A stretch of 64,000 nucleotides of DNA from Saccharothrix algeriensis. GTDB lineage: Bacteria > Actinomycetota > Actinomycetes > Mycobacteriales > Pseudonocardiaceae. The notes under the pieces were generated by a model, which was given only the letters and a program-made list of their open reading frames with translations, was not told the DNA's origin and searched no databases. Below are positions 9,961 through 17,491 of the stretch, in pieces (within the stretch, counting starts at the first letter, position 1; each line of letters begins with the position of its first letter). Where the stretch lies: NCBI RefSeq assembly GCF_016907655.1, contig NZ_JAFBCL010000001.1:2390001-2454000 (forward strand), written 5' to 3'. The position numbers and the translations under genes were made by a program.

Positions 9961-11523
9961 GTGCGCCGTTGTCTCCTGCTGCTCCTCGTCCTGCCCGTGC
10001 TGGCGTCGTGCACGTCCGTCGTCGCCGGCTCGCCGACCCCCGGGACGGTGCTCGAACAGCGCGGGCCCGCCGGGGCCGTGCCCGCCGGGCTGGAGCGGTT
10101 CTACGGGCAGCAGCTGGGCTGGGAGGACTGCGCCGAGTACGCCACCACCGGCACCACCCGCGCCCAGTTCCGGAACAGGAAGTCGATCGAGTGCGCCCGG
10201 CTGGAGGTGCCGCTGGACTACGCCGAGCCCGGCGGCCGGACGGTCCGGCTCGGCCTGCTGCGGCAGAAGGCGACCGGTGAGCGGATCGGGTCGCTGCTGC
10301 TCAACCCCGGCGGGCCGGGCGGTTCGGGCATGTCGGCGGCGGCGAGCCTGGGCGCGCAGGTGGGCAGGACCGAGCTGGGCAGGCGGTTCGACCTGGTGGG
10401 CTTCGACCCGCGCGGCGTCGGGGCCAGCCAGCCGCAGGTGCGGTGCCTGAGCGACCAGGAGCGCGACGCGGACCGCCTCGACGTGGACGTCGACACCTCG
10501 CCCGCCGGGGTGGCGCAGACCGAGGCGGAGAACAAGGCGTTCGCCGAGAAGTGCGCCGCGGCCAGCGGGGTGGAGTTCCTGGCGCACGTGGGCACGCGGG
10601 ACGTCGTGCGCGACCTCGACGTCATGCGGTCGGCGCTGGGCGACGAGAAGCTGACCTACCTGGGGTACTCGTACGGGACGCACATCGGCGCCGGGTACGC
10701 GGCGGCGTTCCCCGGCAACGTGCGGGCGCTGGTGCTCGACGGCGCGGTCGACCCGACGCAGGGCCAGACCGAGTCGCTGGTCGCACAGGCCGCCGGGTTC
10801 CAGAAGGCGTTCGACGCGTTCGCCGCGTGGTGCGCCCGGCGCCAGGACTGCGCGCTGGGCGCCGACCCGGCGGGGGCGAACAAGGCGTTCCGGGACCTGA
10901 CGCTGCCGCTGGTGCAGCGGCCGGTGGACGTGGGCTCGCGCAAGCTGTCCTACAACGACGCGATCACCGGGGCCATCCAGGCGATGTACACCGAGGAGCT
11001 GTGGGCGCCGCTGAACGCGGGGCTGGCGGAGCTGAAGAACGACCGGGGCGAGGTCCTGCTGACGCTGGCCGACAGCTACTTCGACCGCGACCAGGACGGG
11101 AAGTACTCCACCATCACCGACGCCTTCACGGCCGTGAAGTGCGTCGACGAGCCCCGCGTGACCGACCGCGCGGTGCTGGACGACCTGGCCCGGCGGTACA
11201 AGGCGGCGGCCCCGTTCCTGGACGACGGCAACCCGGCGGTGGGCGCGCTGGACTCGTGCGCGTTCTGGCCCGTGCCGCCGACGGCGCAGGAGGCGAAGGC
11301 CGTCGCGGGCCTGCCCCCGGTGCTGGTCATCTCCACCACCGGCGACCCGGCCACGCCGTACCAGGCGGGGGTGAACCTGGCGAAGTCGCTGGGCGGCGGG
11401 CTGCTGACCTACGAGGGCAACCAGCACACCGTGTACCTGCAGGGCAACGAGTGCGTCGACCCGGCCACCGACGAGTACCTGATCGACCTGGAGCTGCCGC
11501 CCGCGGGGAAGGTCTGCTCCTAG
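9961..11523 (+). CDS. Hip1/CaeA-like lipoprotein serine protease (alpha/beta hydrolase, TAP-like)
   Basis: A 520-residue secreted lipoprotein with lipobox LASC (Cys17). The alpha/beta-hydrolase core has the oxyanion segment LLNPGGPGGSG, the nucleophile elbow GYSYGT (Ser237), and a C-terminal TAP-like lid with Asp462 (STTGDPATPY) and His489 (GNQHTVYLQ). These positions nearly coincide with the Ser228-Asp463-His490 triad of M. tuberculosis Hip1 (Rv2224c). As in mycobacteria, panB lies downstream and glnA2 is close by. Expected role: proteolysis of envelope proteins or peptides. The GTG start follows a -10-like TACGAT by 6 nt. Confidence 0.92.
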   Translation: MRRCLLLLLVLPVLASCTSVVAGSPTPGTVLEQRGPAGAVPAGLERFYGQQLGWEDCAEYATTGTTRAQFRNRKSIECARLEVPLDYAEPGGRTVRLGLLRQKATGERIGSLLLNPGGPGGSGMSAAASLGAQVGRTELGRRFDLVGFDPRGVGASQPQVRCLSDQERDADRLDVDVDTSPAGVAQTEAENKAFAEKCAAASGVEFLAHVGTRDVVRDLDVMRSALGDEKLTYLGYSYGTHIGAGYAAAFPGNVRALVLDGAVDPTQGQTESLVAQAAGFQKAFDAFAAWCARRQDCALGADPAGANKAFRDLTLPLVQRPVDVGSRKLSYNDAITGAIQAMYTEELWAPLNAGLAELKNDRGEVLLTLADSYFDRDQDGKYSTITDAFTAVKCVDEPRVTDRAVLDDLARRYKAAAPFLDDGNPAVGALDSCAFWPVPPTAQEAKAVAGLPPVLVISTTGDPATPYQAGVNLAKSLGGGLLTYEGNQHTVYLQGNECVDPATDEYLIDLELPPAGKVCS

Positions 11524-11849
11524 CGCCCCGGGTCCACGCCGGCGACCGGGCAGCGGCGACGGCGTGCCGGTGGGGCGGCAACAGCGGCGGGGAGTGCGTC
11601 GAGCTTCGGGCCGGGTTGGGGGCGGTGCGGGACTCGAAGAGACCGGGTGTGGTGCTGGAATTCCCGCCGGTTCGGGTGGCTGCGTTCCTGCGTGCGGTGC
11701 GGCGGGGTGAGGCGGGGTCCGCGGCGGCCGTGTGAGGCTACTCGCACACCGCGCACAACCGGCTCCTCCGGTGTCACGCTGGGCGGGTAACCGTGCAACG
11801 ACGCCCGGAGACCCGCGACGAGGCGGGCTTCGAGGGAGGACGGTCCGCG
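11524..11849. other. Gap between protease and panB
   Basis: These 326 bases hold no complete gene. Positions 11565-11735 encode a DUF397-like fragment described separately. The remainder ends in the panB Shine-Dalgarno GGAGGA at 11835-11840. No strong hairpin terminator for the protease gene was seen. Confidence 0.6.
11565..11735 (+). pseudogene. DUF397-domain remnant without a start codon
   Basis: One plus-strand frame encodes a readable DUF397 domain: CRWGGNSGGECVELRAG followed by VRDSKRPGVVLEFPP and VAAFLRAVRRGE, then a TGA. This matches the small actinobacterial DUF397 proteins (typically WRKSSYSGGGNCVEVA then VRDSKDP and WAAFL). The frame has no ATG, GTG or TTG between the protease stop and the start of the domain; the first in-frame GTG lies inside it. 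The usual neighbour, an XRE-family regulator with a helix-turn-helix, is absent. It is best read as a decayed gene, though an unusual start codon cannot be excluded. Confidence 0.6.
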
Positions 11850-12707
11850 ATGACTTCTGCACCCGAGGTGGCCGCGCCCTACGGCAGCGGCGCCGGCGCC
11901 CCCGCACCGGCCAGGAAAGTCCGCATCCACCACCTGCGCGAGCTGAAGGAACGCGGCGAGCCGTGGCCCATGCTCACCGCGTACGACATGTACACCGCCG
12001 AGCTGTTCGACGAGGCCGGCATCCCGGTCCTGCTGGTCGGCGACTCGGCGTCGAACAACGTCTACGGCTACGACACGTCCCTGCCGGTGACCGTGGACGA
12101 GCTGCTCCCGCTGGTGCGCAGCGTGACGCGGTCGGCGAAGCGGGCCCTGGTCGTGGCCGACCTGCCGTTCGGCTCCTACCAGGTGTCGGTCGAGCAGGCC
12201 GTCGCGACGGCCGTGCGGTTCATGAAGGAGGGCCGCGCGCACGCCGTGAAGCTGGAGGGCGGCCGGCACTTCGCGCCGCACGTCGCGGCGATCGTGAACG
12301 CGGGCATCCCGGTCATGGGCCACGTCGGCTTCACCCCGCAGAGCGAGCACCAGCTCGGCGGCTACCGCGTGCAGGGCCGCGACGACGCCTCCGACGCCGT
12401 GGTGGCCGACGCGCACGCCGTGCAGGAGGCGGGCGCGTTCGCCGTGGTGCTGGAGATGGTGACCGGCGAGGTCGCCAAGCGGATCACCCACGACCTGCGC
12501 ATCCCGACCGTCGGCATCGGCGCGGGCCCGGACACCGACGCGCAGGTGCTGGTGTGGCAGGACATGCTGGGCCTGCGGCGCGGCAAGGGCCCGCGGTTCG
12601 TCAAGCGGTACGCGGACCTGGCCGGCGTCGTGCTGGGCGCGGCGCGGGAGTTCGCGGACGACGTCCGCGGGCGCGGGTTCCCCGGCCCGGAGCACACGTT
12701 CCACTGA
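11850..12707 (+). CDS. panB: 3-methyl-2-oxobutanoate hydroxymethyltransferase
   Basis: First committed step of pantothenate (coenzyme A) synthesis: transfer of a hydroxymethyl group from methylene-tetrahydrofolate to ketoisovalerate. The 285-residue protein has the PanB barrel signatures [34 protein letters not shown] (Mg-binding Asp), [29 protein letters not shown] and [14 protein letters not shown]. The ATG was preferred over an upstream in-frame start because GGAGGA lies 9 nt before it and the length then matches M. tuberculosis PanB (281 aa). Adjacent to the Hip1-like gene as in mycobacteria. Confidence 0.96.
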   Translation: MTSAPEVAAPYGSGAGAPAPARKVRIHHLRELKERGEPWPMLTAYDMYTAELFDEAGIPVLLVGDSASNNVYGYDTSLPVTVDELLPLVRSVTRSAKRALVVADLPFGSYQVSVEQAVATAVRFMKEGRAHAVKLEGGRHFAPHVAAIVNAGIPVMGHVGFTPQSEHQLGGYRVQGRDDASDAVVADAHAVQEAGAFAVVLEMVTGEVAKRITHDLRIPTVGIGAGPDTDAQVLVWQDMLGLRRGKGPRFVKRYADLAGVVLGAAREFADDVRGRGFPGPEHTFH

Positions 12708-12724
12708 TCGGGCGCGGTGGCGCC

Positions 12725-12752
12725 GGGGCCGTCGGACCCGTCCGGCGGCCCC
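12725..12752. terminator. Hairpin between convergent panB and metal-receptor gene
   Basis: GGGGCCG pairs with CGGCCCC around an inner GGAC/GTCC pair. It lies in the 60-bp gap between two convergent genes, so it can serve both strands. There is no U tract, as is usual in high-GC actinobacteria. Confidence 0.5.
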
Positions 12753-12767
12753 GTCGGGGCGACGGGG

Positions 12768-13520
12768 TCAGGACTGGTCGCGGAAGGCGCGCTCCAGCGC
12801 GGCCCTGGCCTCCACCAGCGACGGGCCGTACCAGGTGAGGTGCCTGCCGGAGACGAACACCGGGCGCAGGCCCGGGAAGAACTGCGGGCCGTCGTCCGGG
12901 GTGAACAGGTAGGGCTCGTCGGACAGCACCACGAGGTCGGCCGCCCGCTCCCGCAGCTCCGCCAGGGGCGGGCGCGGGTAGCGGTCGGGGTGGTCCGCGT
13001 AGGCGTTGACCACGCCCAGCCGGCGCAGGACGTCCCCGGCGAAGGTGTCGCGGCCCACCACGACCCAGGGCTTGCGCCACACCGGGACCAGCGCCGTCGC
13101 CCGCGGGGGCAGGACCTCCCGCCACAGCCGCTCGGCCTCGACCAGCCAGGCCGGCTCCGCGTCCCACGCCGTGGCCAGCAGCCGGCGCAGGGAACCCAGC
13201 GCCGCGGGCACCGTCGCGGGCGCGGCCGTCACCCACACCGGGACGCCGTCGGCGCGCAGGCGCTCCACGTCCTGCGGGCGGTTCTCCTCGCTGTTGGCCA
13301 GGACCAGGTCCGGGCGCAGCGCGAGCACCCGGTCCACCGCGGGGTACTTCGAGCCGCCCACCCGCTCCACGGCCAGGTCCGGCGGGTGGGTGCAGTAGTC
13401 CGTCGCGCCGACGAGCACCGCCGGGTCCACCGCCTCGGTCAGCGACGGCACCAGGCTCACCACCCGGCGGGGCGGCGCCGGCAGCGGCACCGGCTCGCCG
13501 AGGTCGTCGACCGGCAGCAT
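12768..13520 (-). CDS. Helical-backbone metal/cobalamin receptor-like protein (BtuF/TroA fold)
   Basis: A 250-residue protein with the BtuF/FepB-type bilobal pattern: RRVVSLVPSLTEAV at the N terminus, RPDLVLANSEENRPQDVERL in the first lobe, and DLVVLSDEPYLFTPDD late. It has no signal peptide or lipobox, unlike true ABC-importer binding proteins, and no permease or ATPase gene is adjacent. It is therefore likely cytoplasmic or a divergent family member. The ATG overlaps the stop of the upstream ribonuclease gene (ATGA), indicating translational coupling. Ligand unknown. Confidence 0.75.
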   Translation of the reverse strand: MLPVDDLGEPVPLPAPPRRVVSLVPSLTEAVDPAVLVGATDYCTHPPDLAVERVGGSKYPAVDRVLALRPDLVLANSEENRPQDVERLRADGVPVWVTAAPATVPAALGSLRRLLATAWDAEPAWLVEAERLWREVLPPRATALVPVWRKPWVVVGRDTFAGDVLRRLGVVNAYADHPDRYPRPPLAELRERAADLVVLSDEPYLFTPDDGPQFFPGLRPVFVSGRHLTWYGPSLVEARAALERAFRDQS

Positions 13521-14938
13521 CAGGACCCGACCTCCGTGAACGCGACCTTGCGGCGCCGCGGGTCGGCCTCGGTGAGCCGCACCCGGACGCGTTCGCCCTC
13601 CGGCAGGTCCGTCCCCGTGCAGCGGCCCATGACCGGCGGCTGCGCGACGAACACGTCCGCCCCGCCGCCCTCGGCGCGCAGCACCACGGCGTCGAACTCC
13701 TGGCCCACCCGGTCGGCCAGCACCCAAGCCTCCACCTGGTCCAGGCAGGCGCGGTCGACCTTGGCGGCCAGCGCGTCCGAGCCGCCCATCAGGCCCGGCA
13801 GCCGCGGCAGCGCCCGGCGCAGCCAGTCCGGGACCTCGCGGCCGGCGGTGACCGCCAGGCACACCTCGGTGGCGAACCGGTCCACCAGGCGCCGCAGCGG
13901 CGCGGTGACGTGCGCGTACGGGGCGGCGACGCCGGCGTGCGTGACCACCGCCGGGATCGTGCCGTCGAACGCCGTGTAGCCCGCGCCGCGCAGCAGGCGG
14001 GTGGCGTCCACGAACAGCGCCAGCGACTCCGGCCGGGCCGGGTCGAGGCCGGCCAGGAAGCGCGCGGGGGTCGCCCCGGCCGGCCAGGGCACGCCCAGCG
14101 CGTGCGCGGACCGCCGCAGGGCGTCGACCGCGCCGTCGTCGGCGTCGGGCAGGGTGCGCAGGACGCCCACCCCGGCGTCCAGCATGACCCGCGCCGCCGC
14201 CATGCCGGTGAGCAGCGAGACCTCCGCGTTCCACGCCTCGACGTCCGCGCGGGGGCGGACCGCGAGCTTCCAGTCGCCGTCGCCGTTGGGGACGATCTCC
14301 TGCTCCGGCAGGCGCAGCTCCACCGCGCCGCGCTCGGCGGCCCGCTCGCGGCGCAGCCGGCCGAACCCGGGCAGGGCCGCGACCGACGGGTGCGGCGTGC
14401 CCGCGTCGATGGACGCCTGCACGGTCTCGTAGTCGAACCGGGCCGTCGAGCGGACCACCGCGCGCCGCACGCGCACGTCGGTCGGCTCGCCGTCCGCGTC
14501 GCACTCCAGGGTCCACAGCACGGCCGGCCGGGTCTGCTCCGGCAGCAGGCTGGCCGCGCCCTCGGACAGCACCGCCGGGTGCAGCGGCACGTTGCCGTCG
14601 GGCAGGTACAGCGTCTGGCCGCGCCCGCGCACCTCCGCGTCCAGCGCGCCGTCGGGCACGACGAACGCGCCGAGGTCGGCGATCGCGTACTGCACGCGGA
14701 AACCGCGCCCGACCCGCTGCACGCACAGCGCCTGGTCGAGGTCCTGCGCGCCCGGCGGGTCGATCGTCACCAGCGGCAGGGCGGTGGCGTCCTCCCGGTC
14801 ACCGGCGGCGCCGCGGTCCACCGCCTGCCGCGCCTCCGCCAGCGCGGCGGCCGGGAAGTCGGCGGGCAGCCCGAACTCCGTCCGGATCCCGCTGAAGTCC
14901 AGGTCCGCGCGCCCGGTACGGATCACCATCGAGGCCAC
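13520..14938 (-). CDS. RNB-domain (RNase II family) ribonuclease
   Basis: A 472-residue protein centred on an RNB catalytic domain: TIDPPGAQDLDQALCVQR holds the acidic Mg-binding cluster (DPPGAQDLD), followed by YAIADLGAFV and ETVQASID. Near the C terminus TAPLRRLVDRFATEVCLA gives the conserved arginine-rich RNB segment. It lacks the separate N-terminal cold-shock domains of E. coli RNase II (644 aa), as do short actinobacterial members. Predicted 3'-5' exoribonuclease. The GTG start sits 6 nt after a TAAGGT box, suggesting a leaderless message. Its stop overlaps the next gene's start. Confidence 0.9.
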   Translation of the reverse strand: MASMVIRTGRADLDFSGIRTEFGLPADFPAAALAEARQAVDRGAAGDREDATALPLVTIDPPGAQDLDQALCVQRVGRGFRVQYAIADLGAFVVPDGALDAEVRGRGQTLYLPDGNVPLHPAVLSEGAASLLPEQTRPAVLWTLECDADGEPTDVRVRRAVVRSTARFDYETVQASIDAGTPHPSVAALPGFGRLRRERAAERGAVELRLPEQEIVPNGDGDWKLAVRPRADVEAWNAEVSLLTGMAAARVMLDAGVGVLRTLPDADDGAVDALRRSAHALGVPWPAGATPARFLAGLDPARPESLALFVDATRLLRGAGYTAFDGTIPAVVTHAGVAAPYAHVTAPLRRLVDRFATEVCLAVTAGREVPDWLRRALPRLPGLMGGSDALAAKVDRACLDQVEAWVLADRVGQEFDAVVLRAEGGGADVFVAQPPVMGRCTGTDLPEGERVRVRLTEADPRRRKVAFTEVGS

Positions 14939-14944
14939 GACTGC

Positions 14945-14950
14945 ACCTTA
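14945..14950 (-). promoter_or_regulatory. Putative -10 box of the RNB ribonuclease gene
   Basis: TAAGGT on the minus strand ends 6 nt before the GTG start, with no Shine-Dalgarno between. A TTGACC lies 21 bp farther upstream, which is long for a sigma-70-type spacer. Confidence 0.4.
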
Positions 14951-14973
14951 GCCCGACGCGCGGCCCGAACGGG

Positions 14974-15162
14974 TCAACCGCGCTCCTCCCACTCCCGGTC
15001 GGCCTCGTTCTCGGCCTCGGTGCGCTGCCGGGCCAGCTCCAGCGCCCGCCGGGCCGTCGCCTCGTCCGGGTAGGGGCCCATCCGGTCGCCGCCGCGGCAG
15101 CCGACGCCCTTCTCGGCCTTCTGGTGGGCCAGGCAGTAGTACCAGGCATTCGGATCACCCAT
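14974..15162 (-). CDS. Small conserved actinobacterial protein of unknown function
   Basis: A 62-residue protein beginning MGDPNAWYYCLAHQKAEKG, with a further Cys in GVGCRGGDRMGPYPDEATA and a charged helical tail. Proteins with this NAWYYCLxH...GPYxxxxEA layout are common as single small genes in actinobacteria and are usually left as hypothetical. Two cysteines and a histidine (Cys10, His13, Cys22) could bind a metal, but that is only a guess. It lies 35 nt upstream of the RNB gene on the same strand. Confidence 0.7.
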   Translation of the reverse strand: MGDPNAWYYCLAHQKAEKGVGCRGGDRMGPYPDEATARRALELARQRTEAENEADREWEERG

Positions 15163-15227
15163 GCGTCAAGGCTGGCACGCGCGGGCCCGCGTGTCATGTC
15201 CGGCCGCGGGCCGGGCCCGGGGCGCGC

Positions 15228-15266
15228 TCGGCCCGGCGGGCGCGCGCGGCGCGCCGACCGGGCCGA
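15228..15266 (-). terminator. Hairpin ending the type IV secretion-like operon
   Basis: TCGGCCCGG (15228-15236) pairs with CCGGGCCGA (15258-15266), with further GC-rich self-complementarity inside the loop. It sits about 20 nt after the last gene of the minus-strand operon and before the next small gene. No U tract follows. Confidence 0.5.
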
Positions 15267-15287
15267 CCACCGCCACCCGTGATCGGG

Positions 15288-15863
15288 TCACCGCTGGTGC
15301 GGGGCCTGCACGGGCAGCGGTCCGGACTGCGGGTAGGGCTGCACGGGCAGCGGGCCCGACTGCGGGTGGGACTGCTGCGGCAGCGGGCCCGAGGGCGGGA
15401 AGGGCTGCTGCGGCACCGGGAAGCCCCGCGCCGGGGTGCTCTGGTTGGCGTTGGCGTAGTCGCCCGGGATCGGGTCCAGGACCGACACCAGCACCACCCG
15501 CTGCTCCGGGTCCTCGATGCGGGTGCCCGAGCGGTCCCGGTAGACCAGCTCGCCGTCCGCGTCGATCTCCACGATCGCGCCCACCTCGGCGAGCTGGTCC
15601 TCGTCGAGGTCCACCAGCCGCTCCCGCCGCGACGGCACGACCCGGTAGACCGGCCAGCCCAGGTGCGCGAACGAGCGGTGGAACTCGGCGAGCAGGTGGG
15701 TCATCTGCTGCTGCCACGGCAGCGGCATCGCCTCCACCAGCGACCGGGGCAGCACGGCGTAGGAGCCGTCCACGCCGGGCGGCTGCGAGGTCAGGTAGTC
15801 CCGCAGCGGTGTGCTGGACGCCGGCGGCCCTGCGTGGCGCTGGATGGGGTCGGGGGTGAACAT
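15288..15863 (-). CDS. Unknown protein with C-terminal PQSGPLPVQ repeats, last gene of T4SS-like operon
   Basis: A 191-residue protein without membrane segments or signal peptide. Residues ~1-140 form a mixed, probably globular domain (DYLTSQPPGVDGSYAVLPRS, then HLGWPVYRVVPSRRERLVDL and IEIDADGELVYRDRSGTRIE; the middle segment reads VEIDADGELVYRD). The tail is a low-complexity Pro/Gln/Ser region made of about four imperfect copies of PQSGPLPxQ. The tail looks like a flexible adaptor or a self-association region. The gene starts 22 nt after the NlpC gene in the same operon, so a role in or near the secretion apparatus is inferred. No family is recognised. Confidence 0.75.
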   Translation of the reverse strand: MFTPDPIQRHAGPPASSTPLRDYLTSQPPGVDGSYAVLPRSLVEAMPLPWQQQMTHLLAEFHRSFAHLGWPVYRVVPSRRERLVDLDEDQLAEVGAIVEIDADGELVYRDRSGTRIEDPEQRVVLVSVLDPIPGDYANANQSTPARGFPVPQQPFPPSGPLPQQSHPQSGPLPVQPYPQSGPLPVQAPHQR

Positions 15864-15885
15864 CGGACGTGCCTCCCTCGCACGA

Positions 15886-16887
15886 TCACACGCCCGGCCG
15901 GACGGCCAGTGGCATCAACTCGTGGTAGTCCCAGTTGAGCTTGCTGATCTTCACCACGTCCCCGGTCTGCGGGGCGTGGATGTACTCGTCGTCGCCCAGG
16001 TACATGGCGACGTGGTGCACGGTGACCGGGTCGGCCGGGTTGGTGGCCCAGAAGATCAGGTCGCCCGGTTGCGCCTCGCGCACCGGCAGGTGCGCGCCGC
16101 CCGCCACGTACTGGTCGTTGGCCACGCGCGGGATCTTCACGCCCGCCGCCGCGAACGCCTTGACCAGGATGCCGGAGCAGTCCCACTGGTCGGGGCCGTT
16201 GCCGCCCCACAGGTAGGGCTCGCCCAGCTGCTGCTTGGTGAACTCGATGGCCGTGCCCGCCACCGAGGAGGCCAGCAGCAGGTCGCCCGCGCCCGCGCCG
16301 CAGCCGGCCGGGTCGGGCACGCTGCCCAGCTCGCCGATCAGGAACGCCGCCATGGCCTCCCAGTTGTGGTACCGGTCCGGGAACGCCGAGCGCTCCACCG
16401 CCTGCGCCGAGTCGCCGGGGCGGCGGTCCTCCCAGTTCGGCACGTTGACCAGCACGTCGTAGAACTTGTTGATCGCGTACACCGGGTCGATCACCTGGGC
16501 CTCGGTGCCCCAGCCCATCGACGGGCGCATCTGGAAGATGCCCAGCGAGTCCCGGTCGCCGTAGTCCAGCGGGCGCAGGCCGGACTCGGTCATGCCCGCC
16601 TGGATGGCGATCTGCCACGCCAGCGGCGGCAGCTGCCGCTCCTGGCCGATGGAGATGATCTTGGCGACGGTGCCGCGCTGCTCGTCGTTGAGGCGGCTCG
16701 CGTCGTTGCGGCCCTTCTCCTCGCCGCCACCCTCCCACGGTCCGATCGAGGCGTTGCAGCCGACGTTGCGGATGCCGGCGACGCCCTCTTCCGACGTGGC
16801 GTTGTTGACCACGGTCGAGACACCGTTGGTCACCGTGACGGTGACCACCGCGACCACCGCCACGACCGCCAGCACGATCTTCAGCAT
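15886..16887 (-). CDS. Membrane-anchored lysozyme-like plus NlpC/P60 peptidoglycan hydrolase
   Basis: A 333-residue protein. One N-terminal membrane helix (residues 3-20) is followed by a lysozyme-like helical domain at ~65-185 (WQIAIQAGMTESGLRPLDYG, LGIFQMRPSMGWG) and an NlpC/P60 endopeptidase domain at ~210-330. Cys237 (WDCSG), His292 (HHVAMYLG) and His304 (YIHAP) fit the papain-like active site. Glu101 is the likely glycosidase acid of the first domain. The arrangement matches VirB1-type wall hydrolases that open peptidoglycan for secretion or conjugation channels. It begins 1 nt after the stop of the VirB8-like gene. Confidence 0.88.
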   Translation of the reverse strand: MLKIVLAVVAVVAVVTVTVTNGVSTVVNNATSEEGVAGIRNVGCNASIGPWEGGGEEKGRNDASRLNDEQRGTVAKIISIGQERQLPPLAWQIAIQAGMTESGLRPLDYGDRDSLGIFQMRPSMGWGTEAQVIDPVYAINKFYDVLVNVPNWEDRRPGDSAQAVERSAFPDRYHNWEAMAAFLIGELGSVPDPAGCGAGAGDLLLASSVAGTAIEFTKQQLGEPYLWGGNGPDQWDCSGILVKAFAAAGVKIPRVANDQYVAGGAHLPVREAQPGDLIFWATNPADPVTVHHVAMYLGDDEYIHAPQTGDVVKISKLNWDYHELMPLAVRPGV

Positions 16888-16888
16888 C

Positions 16889-17491
16889 TCAGCCCACCCT
16901 GCTGTACTTGTGCACGCGCCAGCCCTCGGGCAGCTTCGCCACGGTCAGCACGAGCTTGCCGGTTTCCAGGTCGGCTTCGAAATCGACCGAATCGGTGGTG
17001 GACCGACTCGCCGTCACCCTGCCCTTGATCTCCTTCGGCACGTTCGCCGGGTCGACCGACCGCAGCGTCGGCAGCAGCTCGTCCGACGTCCACGGTTCGA
17101 GCCCCTCCAGCCACTTGGCGTTGGTGACGCCCGCCGGGTGGTCGAGCCACGCCTCGATCCAGCTCTCCGCGACCAGTTGCGCGTCCGGCGTGACCGGGGC
17201 CGACGAGGGCGCGGCCGTGGGGCTGGGCGCCTTCGTCGGCAGCGGCGAGGTCGTGCCCGCCGAGGGCAGCACGCCGACCTGGTTGCCGCCGGGCGCGACG
17301 GGCGCGGTCGTCGTGGTGGGCCCCGCGGCGGTGGAGCGCGCGCCCACCACCCGGTCCGCCACGACGCCGATCGTCGTGATCGCGGCGACCAGCAGGACGA
17401 TCGTCATCACGAGGTGCCGCGGCGAGCGCAGCGGCCACCCCCACAGCCGGCGGTACACCGCCGTGCGGCCCCGGTTCGTCCTGATCGGCAT
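16889..17491 (-). CDS. VirB8/TcpC-like single-pass membrane protein
   Basis: A 200-residue protein: ~28 cytoplasmic residues rich in Arg, one membrane helix (LVMTIVLLVAAITTIGVVA), a Thr/Pro/Ala-rich linker, and an exported domain of about 100 residues. The last part (QLVAESWIEAWLDHPAG..., ending VAKLPEGWRVHKYSRVG) has the layout of the NTF2-like fold found in VirB8 and Gram-positive TcpC. This assignment rests on topology and position, not on a diagnostic motif. Start overlaps the previous stop (ATGA), and the next gene follows after 1 nt. Confidence 0.65.
   Translation of the reverse strand: MPIRTNRGRTAVYRRLWGWPLRSPRHLVMTIVLLVAAITTIGVVADRVVGARSTAAGPTTTTAPVAPGGNQVGVLPSAGTTSPLPTKAPSPTAAPSSAPVTPDAQLVAESWIEAWLDHPAGVTNAKWLEGLEPWTSDELLPTLRSVDPANVPKEIKGRVTASRSTTDSVDFEADLETGKLVLTVAKLPEGWRVHKYSRVG

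Noticed and set aside
12768..14726. Single 652-codon reading frame covering the metal-receptor gene and antisense-like frame of the ribonuclease
   Set aside because: Its N-terminal 400 residues are the shifted frame of the RNB gene; only the part from 13520 is real.
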